64,000 nt of DNA from a virus. The notes beneath the pieces are model-generated. The model was not told the DNA's origin. It did not search any database and saw nothing but the letters and a program-made list of their open reading frames with translations. Positions 53,553-62,442 of this stretch are shown piece after piece; position 1 is the first letter of the stretch; the number at the start of each line of letters is the position of its first letter. A program made the position numbers and the translations under genes. The stretch covers positions 1-64,000 of the IMG/VR virus record IMGVR_UViG_3300035659_001663. One strand, written 5' to 3'.

Positions 53553-55403
53553 ATGGACAAGTGGACTGCAAAGGTACATGTTTCAGGAACTCGCATTCAG
53601 CTTCTCAAGAACGGTAGTGTAACTAAGGTCATCAAAGCTAGCACTGAAACTTTCAAGCCGATCGAAGCTAAGGCATTTGCTGAGAACTTGGTTAATACTA
53701 TCAATGCAAAACAAGCGAAGCAGATGACAGATCCTGATGCAGCACCTGCTATTGATACAAAGGGAGAAGAACAGGCGAAGGCTTTGAAGGCTCTTGGTCA
53801 AGATGCAAAAGGCATCTCTGTCAAAGAAGCTTCGGCTATTACTGAAGAAAATAAGTCATTGAAGAAGAAGGTTGCACGGCTCGAAAAGGAAGCAACAATT
53901 GAGAGAAAAGCACGTCGTGGACTTGCAATTGCTAAGACGATGGTCCAACAGAAGAAGATTGCAAACGATGAATCTGCTATTAAAGCAGAAGTCATGAAGA
54001 TCGTTGCGATGTCGAATGATGAAATCGGCCTGCTCGAAAAGAAAGTTGCAGGAGCTCCTCTTTACAACTCTGCTGATGAAGCTGCTACTGCTGGACGACG
54101 TTATGCTCGTATGGCAAGACTGCACAGACAAGCTGCTGAAGATGCTGAGCTCGCAGAGAATACAGATCTTGCTGATGATGAAGATAAACAGGCTGCTAAG
54201 TACGAGACTCTGTCTAAAGAAGCTGCTTGCGAAGCTGAAAAGTGCTACGCACAGATGGATGCTGCGAAGGTCGATTCTACGAAGCCTGACGATGCAGTGA
54301 ATCAGGTCAAAGACGAGGCTAAGGGCGTCGACGCGCAGGGTAAGAAGACAGCTTCTGATGATAAGGATGCTGATGATGTTGATGGTGACAAAGATGAAGA
54401 AGAAGAATTCATAGACGATGAAAAGGTAGCATCTGATGATGACGACGAAGATGATGTTGAGGAAGAAGAAGACGAAGACTTTGAGATTGAAGCAGCTGCA
54501 GCTATTTACCGGAAGATAGCTTCTGATCATACTGCTAAGTCTGAAGAATTCAAGAAGGCAGGAAAAGAAACTGAAGCTGCGACAGAACTCGAAGTTGCGA
54601 AAGAAGCTGCTGAACTTGCTGACGACATTGAGAGTGATGAAGATGAGGATGAAGAAGATCTAAGCAAGGAAGCTGCTGCAATCTATCGCAAGATCGCAGC
54701 TGAACATCGTAAGAAGGCAGACGAACTTGAAGCTGAAGGCAAGACACCAGAAGCTGATGTAGAAGATGAAATTGCTGACGAATCTGAACAACTCGCTGCA
54801 AGTGTTGAATCTTCATTGGCGAAGAAAGCTGATGACGATGACTCTGACAGTTCAGACGATGATGCGAAAGCTCTTAAGGGCGACCCGATGAAAATGGAAA
54901 CAGAAGGCAAGGTCGCAGAAGATGAAGGCTGCAAGAAAGTATCAGATGATGATGCGAAGAAACCCGCTCCTGAAGTTATGCCTGAAGACACTGCTGCTGT
55001 TGCAGACACTACTGATGAAGTAACAGACAAAGAAGCCAAGAAGACACCAGCTACTACTGATGAAGATGACCCCTTGGCAGCACTGTTAACAGACGACGAA
55101 GCTAAAGCTGCAAGCGCTGATGAAGATGAATCAACTGAAGGCGATGATGCTACAATGCCTTCTGATGATGAAATTGATGCAGCTGTTGCAGGAGATTCAG
55201 ATGAAGATGAAGTGGCGCCAACTGAAGAAGAGGTCGATGCAGGAGATTCTAAAGAAGCTACAACTTCAAAGGGATCCAAAAAGATCGCCAATGAAGGCCA
55301 TAGCAAACAGGCATCTTATGACAGAATCGAACAGAATCAGTATGCATCAGATCCTCAAGTACGCGAGCTCGAAAGTCTCTGGCGCCCAGAAGAAAATGCA
55401 TAA
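53553..55403 (+). CDS. Probable capsid scaffolding protein
   Basis: A 616-residue protein starting at the ATG at 53553, with AAGGAGG upstream; the frame is open to 53502 but without a start signal. It is highly charged, with an N-terminal beta unit, a coiled coil (KSLKKKVARLEKEATIERKA), and Asp/Glu-rich linkers. A unit containing AAAIYRKIA occurs at about 318 and again at 377, a 59-residue period. Position between protease and capsid and the extreme acidic composition suggest a scaffold. No sequence motif proves this. Confidence 0.65.
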   Translation: MDKWTAKVHVSGTRIQLLKNGSVTKVIKASTETFKPIEAKAFAENLVNTINAKQAKQMTDPDAAPAIDTKGEEQAKALKALGQDAKGISVKEASAITEENKSLKKKVARLEKEATIERKARRGLAIAKTMVQQKKIANDESAIKAEVMKIVAMSNDEIGLLEKKVAGAPLYNSADEAATAGRRYARMARLHRQAAEDAELAENTDLADDEDKQAAKYETLSKEAACEAEKCYAQMDAAKVDSTKPDDAVNQVKDEAKGVDAQGKKTASDDKDADDVDGDKDEEEEFIDDEKVASDDDDEDDVEEEEDEDFEIEAAAAIYRKIASDHTAKSEEFKKAGKETEAATELEVAKEAAELADDIESDEDEDEEDLSKEAAAIYRKIAAEHRKKADELEAEGKTPEADVEDEIADESEQLAASVESSLAKKADDDDSDSSDDDAKALKGDPMKMETEGKVAEDEGCKKVSDDDAKKPAPEVMPEDTAAVADTTDEVTDKEAKKTPATTDEDDPLAALLTDDEAKAASADEDESTEGDDATMPSDDEIDAAVAGDSDEDEVAPTEEEVDAGDSKEATTSKGSKKIANEGHSKQASYDRIEQNQYASDPQVRELESLWRPEENA

Positions 55404-55436
55404 ACGTAACTCAACAATCACTCGGAGGTTCTTCAC

Positions 55437-55934
55437 ATGCTTATTATCAAATACCCTGGCAACAGGAACACGCTCTACAGCTTGAATGCGACGGGTTTCA
55501 CCCGCCCCAATACAGCTGCTGAAGCAGGACGCACTCTCGGTCGCATCCCGGCCAATGCACCTGCAGGCGCTCTCGGCGGAATGGCAGCGATGATGAGTGG
55601 CAGCTATGAAGCCAACATCTGCGTGAACGACAAACCGGTCGGATTCTTCTTGAATGATGCAGCAGGCTCGGCATATGAAAATACGCCAACTGTTGCTTCT
55701 GGCAAGCTCACGGTCATGACCGGTCAAGGCTCATACGAGACTGACATCTATGAGACAGTCAAGGAAGCCGGCGGCGCGCTTGACACTGCATGGACAGCTT
55801 CTCTCGGTCTCCCGCTGTATGTTTCAAACTTCGGCCTCCTCACGACCGAAAGCACTGGTTCGATCATCGTCGGCTATGTGACAAAGGCACCGGCAACTGA
55901 CAACCCGATGCTTGGTTTCAATACGACAATCTAA
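55437..55934 (+). CDS. Probable capsid decoration or head-stabilising protein
   Basis: A 165-residue Gly/Ala/Thr-rich protein with CGGAGG before the ATG, directly upstream of the major capsid gene. It contains LGGMAAMMSGSYEANICVNDKP and beta strands such as GKLTVMTGQGSYETDIYE. C- and G-ending codons are strongly favoured, as in the capsid gene, which fits high expression. Position and size match phage head decoration proteins, but no family motif was recognised. Confidence 0.65.
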   Translation: MLIIKYPGNRNTLYSLNATGFTRPNTAAEAGRTLGRIPANAPAGALGGMAAMMSGSYEANICVNDKPVGFFLNDAAGSAYENTPTVASGKLTVMTGQGSYETDIYETVKEAGGALDTAWTASLGLPLYVSNFGLLTTESTGSIIVGYVTKAPATDNPMLGFNTTI

Positions 55935-56001
55935 GTAGCTAGCTGCAATTGCTAATGCAAAAAGAAATTGAACGATCAACAATCTTTAAGGAGTCGAAAA
56001 A

Positions 56002-56874
56002 ATGAAACTTACACCGGCCCAAAGAGAAGCAGTTGTTAACAAGCTTCTCCAGACTGCTGAAGGCAAGATGAAGCTTGCTGCTTCGATGCAGAACCCGTTG
56101 CGCGAAAGGCTTGACTACGAAGGCGTATTTCGCCGGGCTATCGTGGTGGATCCGCTCCCTCAGGGCGCACTTCCCTACTACGATAAGGACATCAACGTCC
56201 CTGCTATCGTAATCTCTGAAGAAGGCAAGACACCGGAAACGATCGTCAAGGGAAAGCGTATCCTGATTCCCCTGTTCGAACTCGGATCGAACCCGAAGAT
56301 TCCGTTCACACAGGTCAAGGAACGCCGTTACAATCTCATTGACCGTGCACAAGACAAGGCCAAACAGGAAATCCAGGCTGCTGAAGACGAGCTCGGATTC
56401 TCTGCTTTCGACGTTGCAATTGCACAGGTTGACCCGATCACTGGCGTCCCCTTCAATGCTACAATCGGTGCAGCTGGCTCGCTCGACCGTGACGCACTTG
56501 CTGACGGCTTTGCCGAAATTGAGAAACATGACCTTCGTGTTGCACGCATGTTCATGAATGCACGTGACTACAGCGACATCCGTAAGTGGGGCCGGGACCA
56601 ACTGGACCCGATCACACAGGAGAGCTTGCTGAACACGGGCCTCATGGGAATGATCTGGGGAGCAGAAATCATCGTTAGCCGTATCGTTCCGATCGGCACG
56701 GTCTATGTCTGCACGGAAGAGAAACACCTCGGAATCATGCCGCAGCGTATCGACATCACGGTACTTCCTGCTGACGACCCCGATAGCAGATTGGTCGGCT
56801 GGTCAATTTTCGAACAAATTGGAATAGGTGTCTGGAACCCGCGCGGAGTGGGCTCGATCTTGATAACCAGGTAA
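56002..56874 (+). CDS. Major capsid protein (HK97 fold)
   Basis: A 290-residue protein with AAGGAG before the ATG. It starts with an N-terminal helix, has the E-loop-like ISEEGKTPETIVKGKRILIPLFEL and the P-domain around DKAKQEIQAAEDELGFSA. The A-domain region EKHDLRVARMFMNARDYSDI and the C-terminal LPADDPDSRLVGWSIFEQIGIGV follow. Codons are G/C-rich compared with neighbours, as expected for the most abundant protein. Order after protease and scaffold supports the call. A relic of a second C-terminus lies 100 bp downstream. Confidence 0.85.
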   Translation: MKLTPAQREAVVNKLLQTAEGKMKLAASMQNPLRERLDYEGVFRRAIVVDPLPQGALPYYDKDINVPAIVISEEGKTPETIVKGKRILIPLFELGSNPKIPFTQVKERRYNLIDRAQDKAKQEIQAAEDELGFSAFDVAIAQVDPITGVPFNATIGAAGSLDRDALADGFAEIEKHDLRVARMFMNARDYSDIRKWGRDQLDPITQESLLNTGLMGMIWGAEIIVSRIVPIGTVYVCTEEKHLGIMPQRIDITVLPADDPDSRLVGWSIFEQIGIGVWNPRGVGSILITR

Positions 56875-56912
56875 GTAAGTAGTCGAGCAAATTAAACTGT
56901 CAGTCAGTTTAG

Positions 56913-56946
56913 ATAGCAGCCTTTCAAAAAGGCTGCTATTTTTTTG
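56913..56946 (+). terminator. Rho-independent terminator after the capsid gene
   Basis: A 12-bp stem with a 3-nt loop (ATAGCAGCCTTT with AAAGGCTGCTAT) is followed by a run of T. Another small hairpin (AAACTG with CAGTTT) lies at 56894-56910. A related hairpin ends the operon at 60093. It would stop transcription after the abundant capsid message. Confidence 0.9.
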
Positions 56947-56982
56947 TCTAAGTGCTCTTCTTCTTAATTTAATCGTGATTAG

Positions 56983-57066
56983 ATACCTCTCTCTCATAAA
57001 CTCTTTGCTGTTTTCATTACCAATGATCCTGATACTCGCTTGGTTGGTTGGACTATTTTTGTCATA
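56983..57066 (+). pseudogene. Relic of a major-capsid C-terminus
   Basis: In the frame read from 56983 the sequence translates to SHKLFAVFITNDPDTRLVGWTIF and stops at TAA after two more codons (quoted only in part because the relic is short). The core NDPDTRLVGWTIF matches DDPDSRLVGWSIF of the capsid protein at ten of thirteen positions. No start codon or ribosome binding site is present. It lies between the capsid terminator and the HNH gene. It looks like the remaining end of a second or displaced capsid gene. Confidence 0.75.
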
Positions 57067-57148
57067 TAATCATAATTATTTTATTTTTATTGTAAATCAT
57101 CGTAAAAAGATTATATATTATAATCATAAGATTAAAAAAGGAGGAAAC

Positions 57149-58618
57149 ATGCAATGTCCTGTATGCAATTCTAATGTCAATGATATGGCTAGACATTTTG
57201 TATCAAAGTTTAGACTTGTAAATGACGAAGATGGGATTAAGCATTTACAATACATTAAGGAAGAGAAAAAACAAATAACTGATTATGTTAATTCATTTTT
57301 TGAGACAAATTTGACATTGAGACAAGCTAGAGATAAAGTTAATGAAAAGTATATTAATCTAACATTCAAATCATTAAGAATAATTTCAAAAATTTGGATT
57401 AGAACGTTTGGCAAAGAAGAGTATGATAAAAGAGTAAAGCGATTAAACAGTGGAAAATCTAAAAAAATGTGGCTCACTAGAGATAAAAGTGCTATTAAAC
57501 ATTTGTATGAGTTTAGAATTCAAAGTGCAAAGGATAGAACTGCTTTAGCTATAGAAAATACGAATAAAATATTAAGCAATAGAGTCAATGCTATAAAATT
57601 TGTAGATAATGTTAATGAAAACATTGAAATTAAAGATCATTTATCTAGTGCTATTCAATGTCGATTATGTGGTAATTTTTTTAGAGCATTAGGTTTTCAT
57701 TGTATGAATGTTCATAGTATTACAAGCATGGGATACAAAATATTATTTCCTAACGAACCATTAGTATGTCAAGAATCGATTGATAGTCGGTCTAAAAAAT
57801 TGATTTCTCAAGGATTAATGCGAAAAATTAGATTTTTTGATGAATCTATTAATATAGAGAAAGAAGTCGAAATAGCTCAATATAGAAAAAAAATGTTTAG
57901 ATTAGTTAGAGGTAGAGACATTTGTTGCCAAGAATGTGATAAAATAGATAGTAATGTTGATATTCATCATATAGTACCACATCGATTATTTTCTAGATAT
58001 GACTTTGAAATGCATGATCCTGATAATTTAATATTATTGTGTGATCAATGTCATGCTATTTATGGTCAAGAGCTTGATCAAATTATTATTGAAATATTTG
58101 CACGAATTATTCAAGTCATGCATCCTTTTACTTATAAGTATGTTATTGCCAAGTTGAAATTTGAAGAAAAGTTAATATTCAAAAGAAAAGTCGGTGCTCC
58201 TAAGTTGTATAACGTGACAGCTAATGATGTCGATAAGGCAAAAGTTGATGGAAAAGTTATGATTTCAAAAGCTATAGAGTTGATGCCAAATGTGCCAAAA
58301 CGGCATATAGTTAAAGCTTGTAGAGATAATAATATGACGTTCATAAATCCTGAATGTTTGACTAAGAATTTGAAAACAAAGATATGTCCTGTGTGTGGTT
58401 GGAGTGGGTCATTTAAGTTTTCAAAGCATGTGAAAACAAATGACGATAAGCATCAATCATTTTTGAGAGAGTTAGAAAGATTGTATATTAATGAGAAGTT
58501 AGGTTGTGATAAAATAGCTGAAGTTTATAGTGAATATAATTTTACACGTGAGATTGTTGAAGCGATTTTGAAAGATGCAGGTATATATTATAAAATATTA
58601 CAAGAGGAGGTTGCATGA
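57149..58618 (+). CDS. HNH endonuclease with zinc fingers (probable homing enzyme)
   Basis: A 489-residue protein from the ATG at 57149, with AAGGAGGAAAC upstream; the frame is open to 56975 but that part belongs to the capsid relic. It starts with a zinc finger (MQCPVCNSNVNDMARH), has a second (CRLCGNFFRALGFHCMNVH), then the HNH core CCQECDKIDSNVDIHHIVPH...NLILLCDQCHAIYG. A third finger lies near the end (ICPVCGWSGSFKFSKHV). Codon use is AT-rich, unlike the capsid gene. Presence next to a capsid relic suggests homing into this site. Confidence 0.8.
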   Translation: MQCPVCNSNVNDMARHFVSKFRLVNDEDGIKHLQYIKEEKKQITDYVNSFFETNLTLRQARDKVNEKYINLTFKSLRIISKIWIRTFGKEEYDKRVKRLNSGKSKKMWLTRDKSAIKHLYEFRIQSAKDRTALAIENTNKILSNRVNAIKFVDNVNENIEIKDHLSSAIQCRLCGNFFRALGFHCMNVHSITSMGYKILFPNEPLVCQESIDSRSKKLISQGLMRKIRFFDESINIEKEVEIAQYRKKMFRLVRGRDICCQECDKIDSNVDIHHIVPHRLFSRYDFEMHDPDNLILLCDQCHAIYGQELDQIIIEIFARIIQVMHPFTYKYVIAKLKFEEKLIFKRKVGAPKLYNVTANDVDKAKVDGKVMISKAIELMPNVPKRHIVKACRDNNMTFINPECLTKNLKTKICPVCGWSGSFKFSKHVKTNDDKHQSFLRELERLYINEKLGCDKIAEVYSEYNFTREIVEAILKDAGIYYKILQEEVA

Positions 58619-59175
58619 GTGAGTTGATTCGGTGCCAAATTGAAGGCTGTACGCATGAAGCAAAAGCATTAAGAGGTCATGTGGTTAGTGTTCACGGAAT
58701 GACAACAGATGAGTATAAGCAAAAGTATGGTAAGTATAGTCTTGTGTCAGAGGATTATTTGTTAAAATTGCGAGCGTCAGGTAATAAAGCGTCAGAGACA
58801 GTTGATAATAGAGTGTATAGGCATAAGTGTAGAAATGATGATTGTGATGTGATTATTGATGGAAAGGCATTAGTTTGTGATGTTTGTAAAGCTAAGCAGC
58901 AGATAAGATTATTAGAGTTGCAAAAGTTGAAGTTTAAAGATATGGTTGAGAATCAAGATTTTGTTGTTTGCAAAATTTGCGGGTGGTGTGATACTAGAAT
59001 ATCTGGTCATGTATTGAGTGTTCACAATATGGATAAACGACAGTATAGAAGTTTGTATGGTGATTCACTGTTAGTATGTAGTGACATTGCAAATAGAACA
59101 GCATTTAGAGGGATTCATTCTATTGATACTCGTAGGCAAATGGCAATAAGTCACATGAAACGTCAGTCTATATAG
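58615..59175 (+). CDS. Zinc-finger protein, Ros/MucR-like
   Basis: A 186-residue protein whose ATGA start overlaps the HNH stop. Two similar fingers occur: CQIEGCTHEAKALRGHVVSVH and CKICGWCDTRISGHVLSVH, each followed by MTTDEYKQKYG- or MDKRQYRSLYG-like segments, as in Ros/MucR transcription regulators. A third pair, CRNDDC and CDVC, lies between. The similarity to fingers of the upstream HNH protein suggests shared origin. DNA-binding role likely; target unknown. Confidence 0.7.
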   Translation: MSELIRCQIEGCTHEAKALRGHVVSVHGMTTDEYKQKYGKYSLVSEDYLLKLRASGNKASETVDNRVYRHKCRNDDCDVIIDGKALVCDVCKAKQQIRLLELQKLKFKDMVENQDFVVCKICGWCDTRISGHVLSVHNMDKRQYRSLYGDSLLVCSDIANRTAFRGIHSIDTRRQMAISHMKRQSI

Positions 59176-59187
59176 GGAGTAGATCAA

Positions 59188-59700
59188 ATGATTGTTGAAG
59201 CAGATACTAGAATATATAATTTTGCAAAGTTAATGGGAAATGAAGATTATGAGATTAATTTTGTCGAGCTTGATAATGGTGCGTTCGGGATACAATATCC
59301 TTATAAGAAATTGATAGAGATTAATTTATGCCTGTTAGATGACGATATTGAAGATAGAATACTAGCTGTACTGTCTCATGAAATTGGTCACTGTAAAACG
59401 TATGCTAGAAGTCAGTATTTACGTGAATTTCATGCGTCTATGTGGGCTATAAGACGAAATGAAGAAGTAAGAAAAGATAATGATGAATATGATTTTCGAT
59501 CGATTAGGAATAGGTTGATTTTGACATTTTTGTTATGGGAGAATGATTCACCTGCAAGATATAGAAAATCTGCTTATTTTGCAAGACAATGCGGTGTTTT
59601 AAGTTATTTAGAGTATTGTTTGGTATCTAATACAGAATGTAATATTGATGAATTAAGTAGAATATATGAACACCATGTGAACATTAAAGTTTCTGTATAA
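59188..59700 (+). CDS. Zinc metalloprotease-like protein (HEIGH)
   Basis: A 170-residue protein with GGGAG before the ATG. The metal-binding motif H64-E65-I-G-H68 occurs in AVLSHEIGHCKTYAR, with E80 in YLREFHASMW as a possible third ligand, similar to ImmA/IrrE-type proteases that cleave repressors. The C-terminal half is helical. It lies after the zinc-finger gene, which could be a target or partner, as ImmA proteases act on neighbouring regulators. No signal peptide. Confidence 0.7.
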   Translation: MIVEADTRIYNFAKLMGNEDYEINFVELDNGAFGIQYPYKKLIEINLCLLDDDIEDRILAVLSHEIGHCKTYARSQYLREFHASMWAIRRNEEVRKDNDEYDFRSIRNRLILTFLLWENDSPARYRKSAYFARQCGVLSYLEYCLVSNTECNIDELSRIYEHHVNIKVSV

Positions 59701-59717
59701 AAATAAGGAGTGATATT

Positions 59718-60074
59718 ATGTCTTGTAGAGTCGAGTTGATGCAAGGTAGGACAGATCGTTTTGTTATTGTAGACAAGAATGGTAGGGTTGTTAATGATGC
59801 TCAGGGTTATGGTTATACAACAAAGCAAAAGGCTATTAGGGCTATGTGGTATCATTGTGGAGGAGGTAAACAGAAGATTGATGCAATTAAGAATGAGGCT
59901 AAGAAGTTTTGGGATGATCATAAAGATGCTGGTAAGTATTTGCAAGAGTTGTATGAGATGAATGTTAAAGAAATATGTACGGGAGAAGTTACTGATAACG
60001 ATATTATTAGAGATGTTTGCGAGAAGTATTTGATTGATAGTATTCCAAGGGCATATATTGAGTATTTGCCGTAG
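59718..60074 (+). CDS. Hypothetical protein
   Basis: A 118-residue protein with AAGGAG before the ATG. The first 50 residues form a beta unit with FVIVDKNGRVVNDAQGYGYTT, a shape seen in small phage proteins. The rest is helical. It ends the operon before a terminator. Function unknown. Confidence 0.6.
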   Translation: MSCRVELMQGRTDRFVIVDKNGRVVNDAQGYGYTTKQKAIRAMWYHCGGGKQKIDAIKNEAKKFWDDHKDAGKYLQELYEMNVKEICTGEVTDNDIIRDVCEKYLIDSIPRAYIEYLP

Positions 60075-60092
60075 ATGACGATTTTGTATGAA

Positions 60093-60119
60093 AGCAGCTA
60101 TCAAAAGGCTGCTATTTTT
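60093..60119 (+). terminator. Rho-independent terminator
   Basis: AGCAGC pairs with GCTGCT and is followed by ATTTTTC. The arms and tail resemble the terminator after the capsid gene. Confidence 0.8.
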
Positions 60120-60188
60120 CTGTGAATTAGAGGATGTAAGTGGTTAATGATACTAAATGAATAGTTGCTTTATATTGAGGTAAAATAC

Positions 60189-60890
60189 ATGGAGAAAAGA
60201 AGTCATTCATTGACGAATCGTGAGATAGATGTAGATGGTTTAGTGGATAAGTATGAGGAGTTCGATAATAGTGATTTTGGAAATGAGTTTGTTCCGTTAG
60301 AGAAATCAGATTATGAGATAAGGGCATCACAAAACAACACTCGTGAGGAGGAAAGTATGAAGGATACGCGTAAGGCAAGTTATGTGGGTGAATTGACATC
60401 TGGTTATGATGCAAAGGTTCAGAATGATTATGAGGCTGGTAAGGGTGATAAGGGTCAGATTGGTAAGGGGCATGAGGAGGAAGTTGCTGCTAAGAATAAT
60501 TGGGAGGCTGATAAGAGAGATGCTGTTGGTCGTGCAGCTGCTTCGAGTTTGTTACGTAAGGCAGCGTTGAAGTTGACTAAGATGGCAGATGCTATGGAGG
60601 AAGAGAAGTTTGATGATGATGACGATGTTGAAGAGAGTGTTAAGGATTTGGAGAATGTAGATAGTGATGATGAGGGTGGAGATATGGAGGAGATCGCTAC
60701 AGCAGTTCTTGATGAGACTAAAGTAGCGGCCAAGAAGGTTGCAGTGCATCCGTTAGATCATGATCCTAAGGGAGATGATCCGGCAGCTGATATGTCACCG
60801 CAGACAGGTGATGAGGAGTGGATTGATATAGGTCCTGGTGAGTTTGATGATCCGCGTGATGAAGTTGGAAGAGCTGCTGAGGGAAAGTAA
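60189..60890 (+). CDS. Acidic hypothetical protein with strong internal start
   Basis: A 233-residue protein from the ATG at 60189 (GAGGTAAAATAC upstream). A second in-frame ATG at 60357 has a stronger site (GAGGAGG) and would give a 177-residue product. It has a Gly/Lys-rich middle (YEAGKGDKGQIGKGHEEE), a helix (SSLLRKAALKLTKMADAM) and an Asp/Glu-rich end. It resembles the acidic virion-like proteins upstream. Which start is used is unclear. Confidence 0.6.
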   Translation: MEKRSHSLTNREIDVDGLVDKYEEFDNSDFGNEFVPLEKSDYEIRASQNNTREEESMKDTRKASYVGELTSGYDAKVQNDYEAGKGDKGQIGKGHEEEVAAKNNWEADKRDAVGRAAASSLLRKAALKLTKMADAMEEEKFDDDDDVEESVKDLENVDSDDEGGDMEEIATAVLDETKVAAKKVAVHPLDHDPKGDDPAADMSPQTGDEEWIDIGPGEFDDPRDEVGRAAEGK

Positions 60891-60936
60891 GGGTAGTTGT
60901 AGATTAAACTAAATTTATATGGATGGAGGTAGGTGT

Positions 60937-61449
60937 ATGAAGTATTTGACGCAGGTTAAGTTTCGGTTAGTGGATAATGGTAAGTATTTGAATGAGGGTG
61001 ATGTTTATGATCCTATGGATAGTGCGTATGAGAGTAGTTCGAGGTCATTAGCAGCAGCATTGAAGGCTGGATGGTTGAAGATGATAAGTGATGAAGATGC
61101 TGCTAAGATTCAGGCAGAGAAAGTTAAGAAGTTGATGGCTGTTGAGCCTGTTGAGATTAAGAAGGTTCATGTAGATCCGAATCAGACGAAGGCAATAAGT
61201 AGGAAGATAAATAGTGATGTTGAGGTTGCCACGCCGAATGTGGGTTTGGGTGAGGTGACTGATGAAGATATGGCTGATGAGGTGATACATCAGGAGCCGA
61301 TAATAGCTGCAATGGAGAGCAGGAGACAGGCTAAGAGGCAGTCACAGGTACAGCAGCCGAGAGAAGTTGAGGTTACGGCTGAGAGTATAAAGAGTGAGAT
61401 AAAGCGTAAGGTTAGGAAAAGTTTGAGGATCGATAAACGAAAGAAGTGA
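60937..61449 (+). CDS. Hypothetical protein
   Basis: A 170-residue protein from the ATG at 60937 (GGAGGTAGGTGT upstream); a start at 60919 is less supported. The N-terminal 60 residues are a compact unit (KYLTQVKFRLVDNGKYLNEGD). The rest is helical with a basic end (KSEIKRKVRKSLRIDKRKK). Function unknown; in a head- or tail-related block by position. Confidence 0.6.
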   Translation: MKYLTQVKFRLVDNGKYLNEGDVYDPMDSAYESSSRSLAAALKAGWLKMISDEDAAKIQAEKVKKLMAVEPVEIKKVHVDPNQTKAISRKINSDVEVATPNVGLGEVTDEDMADEVIHQEPIIAAMESRRQAKRQSQVQQPREVEVTAESIKSEIKRKVRKSLRIDKRKK

Positions 61450-61453
61450 ATAA

Positions 61454-61921
61454 ATGATTAGCAATAAGATCCAAGTCGTTTATAGATTGCCTAGCCGTGT
61501 AACATTGATGTGGCCGTCGAGGCCAAATGCAGGCAATGCAACGTTGCCGACAAGTTATAATATTTATTGGGATACGTCGACGATTGGATTGTTTGCATCA
61601 TTGTTGGGGTCAGTAGAGAATCAGGGATCACCCGGGTATAATGGTAATAGATCGTATTTTGGTAAGGTTGTGTTTCATATAGTGCCTGAGATGATACCCG
61701 GGTGGAATAATGATATTATGAATTATGTGAGGTTGAGGGCAGTGATTGGTGGTGTGTTGCAGCCTGCAGAAGATATCGTGCAGATACCGCAGTATACTAC
61801 TGGTGGAATGAGGTTGACGTATCCTGAGTTGAGTACGACAGCAATGGTTGGGTATGACGCAGCCGAGAATAGGTTTATTCCGGTTGCTGTTGATACAAAT
61901 GGTAAAGTTAAAGTTGTTTAA
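61454..61921 (+). CDS. Probable virion protein with a fibronectin-like unit
   Basis: A 155-residue beta-rich protein. The first 100 residues look like a fibronectin-type module (YNIYWDTSTIGLFASLLG; NDIMNYVRLRAVIGGV), followed by a short C-terminal part (NRFIPVAVDTNGKVKVV). Codon use is more G/C-rich than upstream. Virion location is inferred from sequence type. Confidence 0.6.
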   Translation: MISNKIQVVYRLPSRVTLMWPSRPNAGNATLPTSYNIYWDTSTIGLFASLLGSVENQGSPGYNGNRSYFGKVVFHIVPEMIPGWNNDIMNYVRLRAVIGGVLQPAEDIVQIPQYTTGGMRLTYPELSTTAMVGYDAAENRFIPVAVDTNGKVKVV

Positions 61922-61949
61922 TCAATCAACCGTATAAGGAGGAAGGGTT

Positions 61950-62366
61950 ATGAAGATTACGAATTTGACCGCCAATGTGTTGGAGTTCAATGACCTTGGT
62001 AGTTATATCAAGGGTGTGTCGCCGATTGCTCGTAGTATTCGGTTGGATCCTGCAGGATCAACTGGTGCGTCGATGTATTTGGTTGAGACTGGTGAAGTAT
62101 TGCTTAGCGCACAGTCTGGCGATATTCATCGTTTTGCTGCTGCGACAAAGATCACAGTGAATGATGTGACTGGTGTTGTTGGAGCTGGTGGTAGCGTGAC
62201 ATTGACACATAATTTCAGATTTCAGCCGAATGTTAATGTTGTTATTACTGCTTCTGGTGTTCAAGCAGCTGCTTCTGATTTGACAATCACTCACAATGCA
62301 AGTTTCACAGCAGTGACGATCTTGTCGGCTGCTGGAGCTGCATCATTCACAATTCGTTTGAGCTAA
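61950..62366 (+). CDS. Probable virion surface protein
   Basis: A 138-residue Ser/Thr/Val/Ala-rich protein with AAGGAGG before the ATG. It starts KITNLTANVLEFNDLG and ends in beta strands (NVNVVITASGVQAAAS, then SFTAVTILSAAGAASFTI). Such sequences are common in decoration and tail-tip proteins. A terminator follows 13 bp after the stop. Confidence 0.6.
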   Translation: MKITNLTANVLEFNDLGSYIKGVSPIARSIRLDPAGSTGASMYLVETGEVLLSAQSGDIHRFAAATKITVNDVTGVVGAGGSVTLTHNFRFQPNVNVVITASGVQAAASDLTITHNASFTAVTILSAAGAASFTIRLS

Positions 62367-62378
62367 GTGTTGAATAGG

Positions 62379-62412
62379 AAGAGAGTTCCTGTAAAAGGGA
62401 ACTCTCTTTTTT
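62379..62412 (+). terminator. Rho-independent terminator
   Basis: An 11-bp stem (AAGAGAGTTCC with GGAACTCTCTT) and an 8-nt loop are followed by a T-run. Confidence 0.9.
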
Positions 62413-62442
62413 GTTCGATTAAAACAGATTAAAGGAGAGAAT

